Positions 25,959 to 33,333 of a stretch of 64,000 nt of DNA are shown here, one piece after another (positions within the stretch are counted from its first letter, which is position 1; each line of letters starts with the position of its first letter). The DNA is from BM003 sp963783695 (lineage in GTDB: Bacteria > Pseudomonadota > Gammaproteobacteria > Steroidobacterales > BM003): positions 1 through 64,000 of the forward strand of contig CAWAOM010000004.1 in NCBI GenBank assembly GCA_963783695.1, written 5' to 3'. The notes beneath the pieces were generated by a model that did no database searches, was not told the origin of the DNA, and saw only the letters and a program-made list of their open reading frames with translations. The position numbers and the translations under genes were made by a program.

Positions 25959-26687
25959 ATGAGAGCTCTTCGCATTATTCACTTTCGCCCTGCTGTCTCC
26001 AGATGGCTATCAATCATCCTTCTGGGCCTGCTCACCGCAGCCTGCGGCGGGAACGGCTCCAGCGATGGCGAGGTGATCACTTCCGTTCCGTTGCCGACCG
26101 ATACATTCCTGAACCTCAATTGTGAGGATGTCGGTATTAACTCGGAGTCGTGTGTCCTGAATGACTCGGAGAACCCGTATCGCAACGTCGCGGTCAGGGA
26201 GTTCGACGTTAACAACGCGAACGCCGAGACCAAGTTCGACCTGGCCAATCAGATCCCGGCGGGACGTACCGGCGCCAAGGCGAGGTTCTATCTCTGGTCG
26301 ACTGCGTTGGCACGAAGGCAATCGGGGGAAAATCAGTACTACACCGCGTTGGCTTTGCACGAGGTGTTCAACTACAACGAAGACCCCGTCATACAGAACC
26401 AGGCGCTGCGCGCGTACCGCTCGGTCCTGGACAACTTCTTCGGTTCGGCGACTGTCTTCGAGTGCTGCGCCAACGTGGATCCTGGTGGCGAGCCCGTGCC
26501 ATTCGCCGTGCCCCTTAACGAACGAACGGCGGACAACCTGTACAGGACCGAGGCCACGGGGTGGCAGCGGCTCGTCCCGGGTGATCCGCTGCTGGCGCTA
26601 TCGCTAATGTCCGAATGGCAATACTGCTACACGCCCGCGAACCCGCCCCTTTACAACGACGGTGTCGTTTCGGTGTGCTCGTTCTAG
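25959..26687 (+). CDS. Outer-membrane lipoprotein of unknown function in the glucan operon
   Basis: The 242-residue protein has a lipoprotein signal (WLSIILLGLLTAAC) and then a mature domain with Cys residues in NLNCEDVGINSESC and VFECCANV that could form disulfides. The middle (residues ~85-150) looks helical (TALALHEVFNYNEDP, NQALRAYRSVLDNFF). I recognise no family. It lies 33 bases after the barrel fusion and before the secreted glycosidase, so it could be a surface glucan-binding or barrel-partner lipoprotein. AGAGGA about 10 bases upstream supports the ATG at 25959. Confidence 0.7.
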   Translation: MRALRIIHFRPAVSRWLSIILLGLLTAACGGNGSSDGEVITSVPLPTDTFLNLNCEDVGINSESCVLNDSENPYRNVAVREFDVNNANAETKFDLANQIPAGRTGAKARFYLWSTALARRQSGENQYYTALALHEVFNYNEDPVIQNQALRAYRSVLDNFFGSATVFECCANVDPGGEPVPFAVPLNERTADNLYRTEATGWQRLVPGDPLLALSLMSEWQYCYTPANPPLYNDGVVSVCSF

Positions 26688-26722
26688 CGAGCCGCGCCGG
26701 CAAGTCGGCTGAAATCCGCTGT

Positions 26723-28507
26723 GTGCAGGTGGCGGCCCGTGCGTTACTTGCCATCATCGGCTCGGCCTTGATGTTCGCCGCCGTCCCGGCCGAGGCGGCA
26801 GGTGTCGAACTGAAGAAGAGCCCGGCGGGCTGGCAGCTCCTGCGCGGCGGAGAGCCCTATTTCATCCGCGGCGCAGGGGGCGACGGATCGCCGGAAGCGT
26901 TGGCGGCGGCTGGCGCAAATTCGTTGCGCACCTGGGGCGCCGACGACATCGACGCCAGGCTCGACGCGGCGCACGCGTACGGGCTGTCCGTCACCGTCGG
27001 CATCTGGCTCGGCCATGAGCGTCACGGGTTCGACTACGAGGACGAGGACCAGGTCAGGGAGCAATTTGAGCGCGCCCGTCAGACCGTGCTCCGGTACAAG
27101 GATCACCCGGCGGTGCTCATGTGGGGCGTCGGCAACGAGATGGAAGGCTTCGGGTCGGGTGACAACCCGGCGATCTGGGCCGCGGTGAATGACATCGCCG
27201 CCATGATCAAGGAACTCGACCCCGATCATCCGACGATGACGGTAACGGCGGAGATCGGAGGCGGTCGGATCGCCAGTCTGAACGAGCTATGCCCGGCGAT
27301 CGACATACACGGGATCAACAGCTACGGCGGCGCGCCGTCGCTGGCCGAGCGCTACCGCGCCGCCGGTGGGAAGAAGCCCTACATCATCACCGAGTTCGGG
27401 CCGCCGGGGTCCTGGGAGGTGCCGAAAACCGACTGGGGCGCCCCCTTGGAACCTGCGAGTACCGAGAAGGCCGCCTTCTACAGAAAAGCCTACGAACAGA
27501 GTGTCGTGGGCGCCCCGGGTCTCGCCCTCGGTTCTTATGCGTTTACCTGGGGCTACAAGATGGAGGCCAGCGCGACCTGGTTCGGCATGTTGTTGCCGGA
27601 TGGCGCCCGGCTGGGATCGGTCGACGTGATGACCGAGCTCTGGTCCGGCCGCCCGCCGGAGGACCTCGCGCCCACGGTCGAGCCGTTGCTGGTCAAGGGT
27701 CCGACGCGAGTCGATCCGGGTGACGAGGTGCAGGCTCTTGCTGTCATCGCCGATCCGGAGGGCGGTGCGGTCCGCGCGCGATGGGCGTTACGTCCCGAGT
27801 CCGGTGAGTACACGACTGGCGGCGACTTCCGTCCAATGTTGCCCGACATGGAGGGCGCGATCATCGAAGGTGACGCCGATGGTGCGCGAGTGCGCATGCC
27901 CGAGCAGCCCGGTCCCTATCGGCTCTTCCTGTACGCTTATGATGAGGCAGGCAATGCGGCCACGGCCAATGTACCTCTACTGGTGAAAGGCGAGCGGCGC
28001 ACACCTCTGCCACTATACGTTTACAGGGATAGTTTCGAGGGTATGCGCTGGGTCCCATCCGGTTGGATGGGCGCGATCGACGCGCTGACGCTGGACGGCG
28101 ATCACGCCGAGAATCCGCACGAAGGCGCAGCCTGCATCAAGATGCGCTATGAAGGCGAGGGTGGCTGGGTGAGCGTGGCCTGGCAGCACCCGGCCAACAA
28201 CTGGGGAGACCAGGAGGGTGGTTTCGACCTCACCGGCGCCACACGGCTGGAGCTATGGGCGCGGGGGCAATACGGCGGCGAAAGGATCGACGTCGGCGTC
28301 GGGTTGCTCGGCGAGGACAAGGCACACCCCGATTCGGGTAAGAAAAAAGCCGAGGGCATTGTCCTGAAACGGGAGTGGCAGCGCTACGAAGTGCCCCTGA
28401 AAAGGGTCGACCTGTCGAGCATCAAGACAGGCTTCGTGGTGACGCTCACCGGGCGGCGCGGGTCGTCCGTCACCGTCTATTTGGACAGCATCCGCTTCGT
28501 ACGCTGA
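26723..28507 (+). CDS. Secreted GH-A-type glycosidase with C-terminal carbohydrate-binding-like domain
   Basis: The product is about 594 residues: a signal peptide (ALLAIIGSALMFAAVPAEA), a TIM-barrel glycosidase with Glu139 in MWGVGNEMEGFG and Glu224 in YIITEFGPPGSW, an Ig-like linker domain (~320-430), and a jelly-roll-like domain (~450-594, DSFEGMRW ... SVTVYLDSIRF) resembling family 11-type binding domains. Similarity is strongest to the lipoprotein at 30419-31753. The clan is clear but the GH family (2, 5 or 158) is not. The frame is open back to an ATG at 26615 inside the previous gene; I chose GTG 26723 because the signal peptide starts there, without a clear ribosome site. Confidence 0.75.
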   Translation: MQVAARALLAIIGSALMFAAVPAEAAGVELKKSPAGWQLLRGGEPYFIRGAGGDGSPEALAAAGANSLRTWGADDIDARLDAAHAYGLSVTVGIWLGHERHGFDYEDEDQVREQFERARQTVLRYKDHPAVLMWGVGNEMEGFGSGDNPAIWAAVNDIAAMIKELDPDHPTMTVTAEIGGGRIASLNELCPAIDIHGINSYGGAPSLAERYRAAGGKKPYIITEFGPPGSWEVPKTDWGAPLEPASTEKAAFYRKAYEQSVVGAPGLALGSYAFTWGYKMEASATWFGMLLPDGARLGSVDVMTELWSGRPPEDLAPTVEPLLVKGPTRVDPGDEVQALAVIADPEGGAVRARWALRPESGEYTTGGDFRPMLPDMEGAIIEGDADGARVRMPEQPGPYRLFLYAYDEAGNAATANVPLLVKGERRTPLPLYVYRDSFEGMRWVPSGWMGAIDALTLDGDHAENPHEGAACIKMRYEGEGGWVSVAWQHPANNWGDQEGGFDLTGATRLELWARGQYGGERIDVGVGLLGEDKAHPDSGKKKAEGIVLKREWQRYEVPLKRVDLSSIKTGFVVTLTGRRGSSVTVYLDSIRFVR

Positions 28508-28550
28508 GTTGGGAGTCGCATCGCTATTCGCTGGTACCGGAGGAAATCAA

Positions 28551-29954
28551 ATGTATGAAGTCATCGGAACGATACGGGGATCGGCCGATCGGCACGGCGC
28601 CGGGAAACTCGAGGGTCCGGGCTCTGCATTGTGCCGGTGGAAGGGGTTCTTTGCGGTGCTCGTCCTGGCTGCCGCGCTGTCGGCTTTCGCCACGCCTGCT
28701 TCGGCGCAGGATGGTGCGACGCAGATCGTTTTTGCCTCTGGGCCGGACGAGACGGGAACCGTCCGGCGCATCGTCGAGAGTTTCAATGCCGAGCACACCG
28801 GACGGATCGAGGTGAGCTGGCGGGAAATGGATCGCGACAACAACACCCATCATGACCAGCTCGTTGCCGACTTCGCTGCGGAGGCCGAGGCACCTCACGT
28901 CTTTGCCAGCGACGTGATCTGGACCGCGGAGTTCGCGCACAACGGCTGGGTGGAGGACCTGACAAGAAGGTTCTACGACGCCCACGATCGCGCCACGTTT
29001 CTCGCACCGGCGCTCGAATCGGCGACCCACCGGTTGCGGATCTGGGGGGCGCCCTGGTACACCGACGTCGGCGTCCTGTTCTACCGCAAGGACCTCCTCG
29101 CCGCTAGCGGATTCAACGCCCCGCCACAGACGTGGGACGAGCTTGCCCGGATGGCGCGCCAGGTCATGAGAGACGCCCAAATCAGGCACGGCCTCGTCTT
29201 CCAGGGTGCCGAGTACGAGGGCGGCACCGCGAACGCCGTGGAATACATCTGGAGCGCCGGCGGCGAGGTCGTGGAGGGGAAGCTCTGGGTCACCAGCGTG
29301 CTTCGCGGCACTCTGGAAGAGACGGACGCGGTCATCATCAATAGCGAAGAGGCCGCTGCGGGGCTCGATATGGCGCGGCGCCTGATCACCGAAGGCGTGG
29401 CACCCGCGGCGGTCACGACCTTCCGCGAGAAGGAGGCGCTCGATGTTTTCCTCGCCGGCGACGCCGTCTTTCTGCGCAGCTGGCCCTACGTCCAGGGGAT
29501 GTTGCAGGATTCGGAACTGTCGAACGGCAAGGTTGGTGTCAGCGCGCTGCCCGGAGCATCGGCGGAGCAGCTCGGATATAGCTGCCTCGGTGGCTGGAAT
29601 CTGATGGTAAACGCGCATGCCGGCAAGAAGGAGCGGGCCGCGGCCTGGGAGCTGATCCGATACCTTACTGCGCCGGCACAGCAGAAACGACAGGCACTGG
29701 AAGCCGGCCTGCTGCCCACCGTTGAGTCGCTGTACGAAGATCCGGAGATTCTGGCCAGTGTCCCGGTCGCGGCGCTCGGTAAGGAAACGATGTCCACACG
29801 ACTGCGTGTCCGCCCGATGTCTCCGTTTTACCCCGCGGTGTCTACGCAACTTGCAAATGCGTTTAACCGTGTCCTGAAAGGAGAGCTCGTGGGCGCCGAG
29901 GCGGTCGAGGCGCTAGAGACGGAGCTGCGCGCCATCGTCATGCGCAATCGTTGA
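28551..29954 (+). CDS. Orphan sugar ABC-type solute-binding protein (family 1)
   Basis: The 467-residue protein has a signal peptide after a 25-residue charged leader (FFAVLVLAAALSAFATPASA) and an SBP family 1 fold: IVESFNAEHTGRIEVSWREM, GAPWYTDVGVLFYRKDLL, FLAGDAVFLRSWPYV and LGGWNLMVNAHAGKKERA. GGAGGAAATCAA precedes the ATG. It should bind oligosaccharides in the periplasm. No permease or ATPase gene follows or appears anywhere in the window, so it either serves a distant ABC transporter or acts as a binding or buffering protein for the MFS/GPH carriers. Confidence 0.87.
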   Translation: MYEVIGTIRGSADRHGAGKLEGPGSALCRWKGFFAVLVLAAALSAFATPASAQDGATQIVFASGPDETGTVRRIVESFNAEHTGRIEVSWREMDRDNNTHHDQLVADFAAEAEAPHVFASDVIWTAEFAHNGWVEDLTRRFYDAHDRATFLAPALESATHRLRIWGAPWYTDVGVLFYRKDLLAASGFNAPPQTWDELARMARQVMRDAQIRHGLVFQGAEYEGGTANAVEYIWSAGGEVVEGKLWVTSVLRGTLEETDAVIINSEEAAAGLDMARRLITEGVAPAAVTTFREKEALDVFLAGDAVFLRSWPYVQGMLQDSELSNGKVGVSALPGASAEQLGYSCLGGWNLMVNAHAGKKERAAAWELIRYLTAPAQQKRQALEAGLLPTVESLYEDPEILASVPVAALGKETMSTRLRVRPMSPFYPAVSTQLANAFNRVLKGELVGAEAVEALETELRAIVMRNR

Positions 29955-30002
29955 CGTGGGTTATTTTGTTGGCGATTTGCGGGCTGATCCGGATACCGGC
30001 GG

Positions 30003-30230
30003 AATTTATTTATCCCGCTACTCGTAACGTTCCTAATCGCCGCAATCACTTCGTTCCTCATCGTCCGACTTTTAAGGAAGTCGATAAAAGGGATTCTCCA
30101 TCGGGTCGTCGGCGAGGAGGTTAGCGGTGCGTGGCGTCGATATCTTGCATTCGCGAATTACGTTGTCGGGATATCGAGCGGTGTACGCGTATGGGACCTC
30201 GCGACGTCGGTGACCATTCTGGGCCAGTGA
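30003..30230 (+). pseudogene. Remnant of a small membrane protein
   Basis: A 75-codon frame without a usable start reads PLLVTFLIAAITSFLIVRLL, then RRYLAFANYVVGISSGVRVW and DLATSVTILGQ. The YVVGISSGVRxWDL pattern is one I associate with a widespread gammaproteobacterial inner-membrane family of unknown role. The N-terminus and the final helix are missing. It sits just behind the solute-binding protein. The 190 bases after it to 30418 carry nothing I recognise. Confidence 0.4.
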
Positions 30231-30418
30231 CGCCCCGACATCGGTAACTCGTAGCGGTCTCCAATTGGCTGATTGGCCCGTCGCGCTCGGTAGCGCCCGG
30301 CGACCACGCTATGACGCGAAAGCAGAAAGACCCGAGTCCCCCAGACGGGGGCAACCGGCGTTTGCCAGGTCGGGCCCGGCCAGGGACCGCGCCCCGGATG
30401 AGACTGAAATGCTCTCCG

Positions 30419-31753
30419 TCAGGGCTCCGCCAGGAACGGGATGTTTGCGTGCGCCGCGTGGCCCTGGCCGTCATAGGCATAGACGAAGAGACGGTATTCC
30501 CCCGGGGCCGGCGCTGTGATGCGTGCCGTTGTCGAATCTGCGGAAACCAGACCATCCAGATTCGCGATCGATTCCTCGAAAGCGCCGCCTACCTGCGTCG
30601 TCGTGCTCTCGGGTTTCAACTCCCATCTGTAGGATAAACCGTCTCCGTCGGGATCGACGATGTCGACCGCTGCAACATAGGTCTGGCCTGCTGTCAGCGT
30701 GACACTCTGGGCGGCGCTTTGCCCATGCAGTGACATTGAGTTGACCTGGGGCGAACGGTTCTCCGGCCACGAGCCATTCCAGATGTAGTGCATGACATCG
30801 ACCGCTTCGGTTTCCTCCCCGGCTTCGGTAAACAGGCCGAACCATGTCGGTGTGCGCTCCTGCTTCTGGCCCCAAAGAAACACGTAGGAGCCGATCAGCT
30901 GGCCCTCAAGCGGCTCGAGCATTTCGCGGTAGGCCTTCATGTAGGTGCGAGCCTTTTCGGTGCTCGTTGCTTCAATCGGGGCGCCCCAGGTCGTTTTGCC
31001 GACTTCCCACCAGCCGATCGCGCCCCACTCGGTGACGAAGAACGGTTGGTCGAATCCGGTTTCTTGCAGGAATTCGGGCAACTGAAACAACTGGCCATAA
31101 GCCTGGAAACTGACGAAATCGAGGTCCGTTGCGCGCTCGCTGATGTCCTCGAGGACATCGGCGCCGAGACCGGCCACGGTCGTGGTGGTGGGGTGATTCG
31201 GATCCAGCTCGTGGATCATCTCGGATATGTCGTTGACGGCGTCGTAGACCTTCGGGTTCGTGTAGTCGTAATTCAGCTCGTTGCCGATGATCCAGACGAG
31301 CAGGGCAGGGTGGTCGCGGTATTTCAGGACATCCCCGCGGAACTGCTCTTTCTGCGCGGCCACCGCCTCTGGGTCGTCGTAATCGAAACCCCAGTGCTCA
31401 GAGGCCATCGGCAAGCAGAGTGCAACCGTTAGGCCATGGGCATGCGCTGCGTCGAGTACCTCCTGCGCCGTCTCGACATCGTTTACCGTGGTCCAGTTGC
31501 GAATCGAGTTGCCGCCGTTGGCCGCGAGCAAAGCCATGTCTCCGTACTCCCTCCCGGCTCCCTTTATGCGGTAGGGCTTCCCGCCCCTCACGAGCTGGTA
31601 GCCGTCCGCGGTGCGTGCGACTTCTACCTTGATAGCGGTAGCGGTCTCCTCGGCGCCTGTCGAGCAGGCAGTCAGCAGGCACGTAAGAAGTGCCGTCGCA
31701 AGCATGGCGGGATGACGAAACACGGTGGAAATGACAGTCCAGTATCTGCGCAT
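30419..31753 (-). CDS. GH-A-type glycosidase lipoprotein
   Basis: The 444-residue protein has a lipoprotein signal (ATALLTCLLTAC, Cys30) and a TIM barrel with acid/base Glu159 in LLVWIIGNELNYDY and nucleophile Glu242 in PFFVTEWGAIGWW. A C-terminal Ig-like domain (~340-440, DPDGDGLSYRWELKPES ... LFVYAYDGQGHAAHANIPF) follows. It is a paralogue of the secreted enzyme at 26723-28507 without the binding domain. It starts one base after the stop of the MFS gene, so it is co-translated with it. It probably cuts glucan oligosaccharides at the membrane; the exact GH family is unsettled. Confidence 0.8.
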   Translation of the reverse strand: MRRYWTVISTVFRHPAMLATALLTCLLTACSTGAEETATAIKVEVARTADGYQLVRGGKPYRIKGAGREYGDMALLAANGGNSIRNWTTVNDVETAQEVLDAAHAHGLTVALCLPMASEHWGFDYDDPEAVAAQKEQFRGDVLKYRDHPALLVWIIGNELNYDYTNPKVYDAVNDISEMIHELDPNHPTTTTVAGLGADVLEDISERATDLDFVSFQAYGQLFQLPEFLQETGFDQPFFVTEWGAIGWWEVGKTTWGAPIEATSTEKARTYMKAYREMLEPLEGQLIGSYVFLWGQKQERTPTWFGLFTEAGEETEAVDVMHYIWNGSWPENRSPQVNSMSLHGQSAAQSVTLTAGQTYVAAVDIVDPDGDGLSYRWELKPESTTTQVGGAFEESIANLDGLVSADSTTARITAPAPGEYRLFVYAYDGQGHAAHANIPFLAEP

Positions 31754-31754
31754 C

Positions 31755-33317
31755 TTAGGTCCTCACGAGAAGGTGCTCGAGCTCCTCGAGCGTGCGTCCC
31801 TTGGTCTCCGGCAACAGCCGCATAACGACGACCAGACCGGCCAGGGCGAAAATACCGTAAATCAGGAATGTGCCGGCGTTGCCCAGGTTCTGAAGCTCCC
31901 AGGGAAATACGAGTTGCACCGTGAAGCTCACGGCGGAGTTGATCAGGCCCACGAGGGATATCGCGATGCCACGCAGCGAAGTCGGGAACAGTTCGGAGAA
32001 AAGCACCCACATCACCGGACCGAGCGACACGGCAAAGCTGGCCACGAACCCGAGTATGCCGGCCAGGATGAGGGTCGAGTTCACGGTGATCGCTGCACTG
32101 ATCAAAGCCGATTCATGTTGCTTGAATGCGCTCCTTCCGACAGCAGCGGACACCGCGCTGCGAAACGCAACGTCACTCTCGAAGATCGTGTCTTTCAATG
32201 GCAGCAGGCCTTGCCGATCGATTTCCGCGGGCAACGTATCGATGGAATCCTCGCTCAGGCGATACGTCGCCGAGCCGAAACCGTAGGACAACATCAGCAT
32301 ACACACGGCGATGCCCGTGAGGCCGAAGCCAAGCAACGGCCGGCGGCCGAGCCTGTCGATCAACATCATTGCGACGATGGTGAACAACAGGTTCGTGATG
32401 CCGACGAGTATGGCCTGCATGAACGATGCATCGGTGCCGATGCCGGACTGTTCGAAAATCATCGGTGCGTAGAAGAACACCGAGTTGATGCCGGTAATCT
32501 GCTGCAGCACGGCCACCGAGATACCGATCGTCAGGACCAGCTTCATCGCCGGTTGAAAGAGCTGGCGGAGGGAGCCCAACTGCTCGCCGGCCTCGGCCGC
32601 CAGGCTTTCGCGGACCTCGCGCAGATTGGCGCGCGCCCGCTCGGGTCCGCTGACCCGTTCCAGTATCCGCAGCGCCTCGTCTTCGCGACCTCGCATCGCC
32701 AGCCAGCGCGGGCTCTCGGGCACGGCCAGCAGGGCCAGCAGGTACAGCAGGGCAGGGAGGATTTCGACGCCGAGCATCCAGCGCCAGCCCCACTCGTCGA
32801 ACTGCAGTGACAGGGCCCATGGGGCATCCGACTGTCCGAGCTTCAATATCATGTAGTTGCAGAAGAAGGCCGCCGATATACCGATGACGATATTGAGTTG
32901 ATTGACGGAGACCATGCGGCCGCGGACCTCTGCGGGCGCGATTTCCGCGATGTACATGGGCGCGATGATGAGCGCCGCGCCGACCCCGAGGCCGCCAATC
33001 ATCCGAGCGATCACCAGCACCATGAAGCTGGGTGCCAGCGCGGAGGCAACGGCCGACACGGCGAATAACGCCGCTGCGATCTTCAGCACGGGTCGCCGGC
33101 CCAGTCTGTCGCTCAGGGGTCCCGCCACCATCATGGCAAGCGTCGCGGTCAGCGTCAGGGAAGCCACAGACCAGCCAAGCTGTATCTCGGTCAGGCCGAA
33201 TTCGGTCTCGATGAAGCCTACGACGCCGGAGATTACCGATGCGTCAAATCCCATCAGGAAGCCGCCGAGCGCCACGGTCATGGCGACTCTCACAGTGAAA
33301 AGGGTGCTCGCGGTCAT
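31755..33317 (-). CDS. MFS sugar porter (XylE/GLUT-like)
   Basis: The 520-residue inner-membrane protein has sugar-porter signatures: GFDASVISGVVGFI in TM1, GPLSDRLGRRPVL, PESPRWL after TM6, QQITGINSVFFYAP in TM7 and PETKGRTLEELE at the C-terminus. It is about 50 residues longer than typical because of a hydrophilic loop between TM9 and TM10 (YRLSEDSIDTLPAEIDRQGL to FKQHESALISAA). It probably imports glucose or short glucosides. The ATG at 33317 is 16 bases after the GH3 stop; a TTG at 33350 overlapping that gene is possible. Confidence 0.88.
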   Translation of the reverse strand: MTASTLFTVRVAMTVALGGFLMGFDASVISGVVGFIETEFGLTEIQLGWSVASLTLTATLAMMVAGPLSDRLGRRPVLKIAAALFAVSAVASALAPSFMVLVIARMIGGLGVGAALIIAPMYIAEIAPAEVRGRMVSVNQLNIVIGISAAFFCNYMILKLGQSDAPWALSLQFDEWGWRWMLGVEILPALLYLLALLAVPESPRWLAMRGREDEALRILERVSGPERARANLREVRESLAAEAGEQLGSLRQLFQPAMKLVLTIGISVAVLQQITGINSVFFYAPMIFEQSGIGTDASFMQAILVGITNLLFTIVAMMLIDRLGRRPLLGFGLTGIAVCMLMLSYGFGSATYRLSEDSIDTLPAEIDRQGLLPLKDTIFESDVAFRSAVSAAVGRSAFKQHESALISAAITVNSTLILAGILGFVASFAVSLGPVMWVLFSELFPTSLRGIAISLVGLINSAVSFTVQLVFPWELQNLGNAGTFLIYGIFALAGLVVVMRLLPETKGRTLEELEHLLVRT

Positions 33318-33333
33318 GTCGCGGCGCGGCGGC

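Noticed and set aside
29955..30418. ABC permease genes expected after the solute-binding protein
   Set aside because: Only a 75-codon membrane-protein remnant of a different type is present; no EAA loop or permease helices were found.
31725..32810. A 361-codon plus-strand open frame opposite the MFS porter
   Set aside because: It is His/Gln/Arg-rich shadow sequence, while the minus strand encodes a complete sugar porter.
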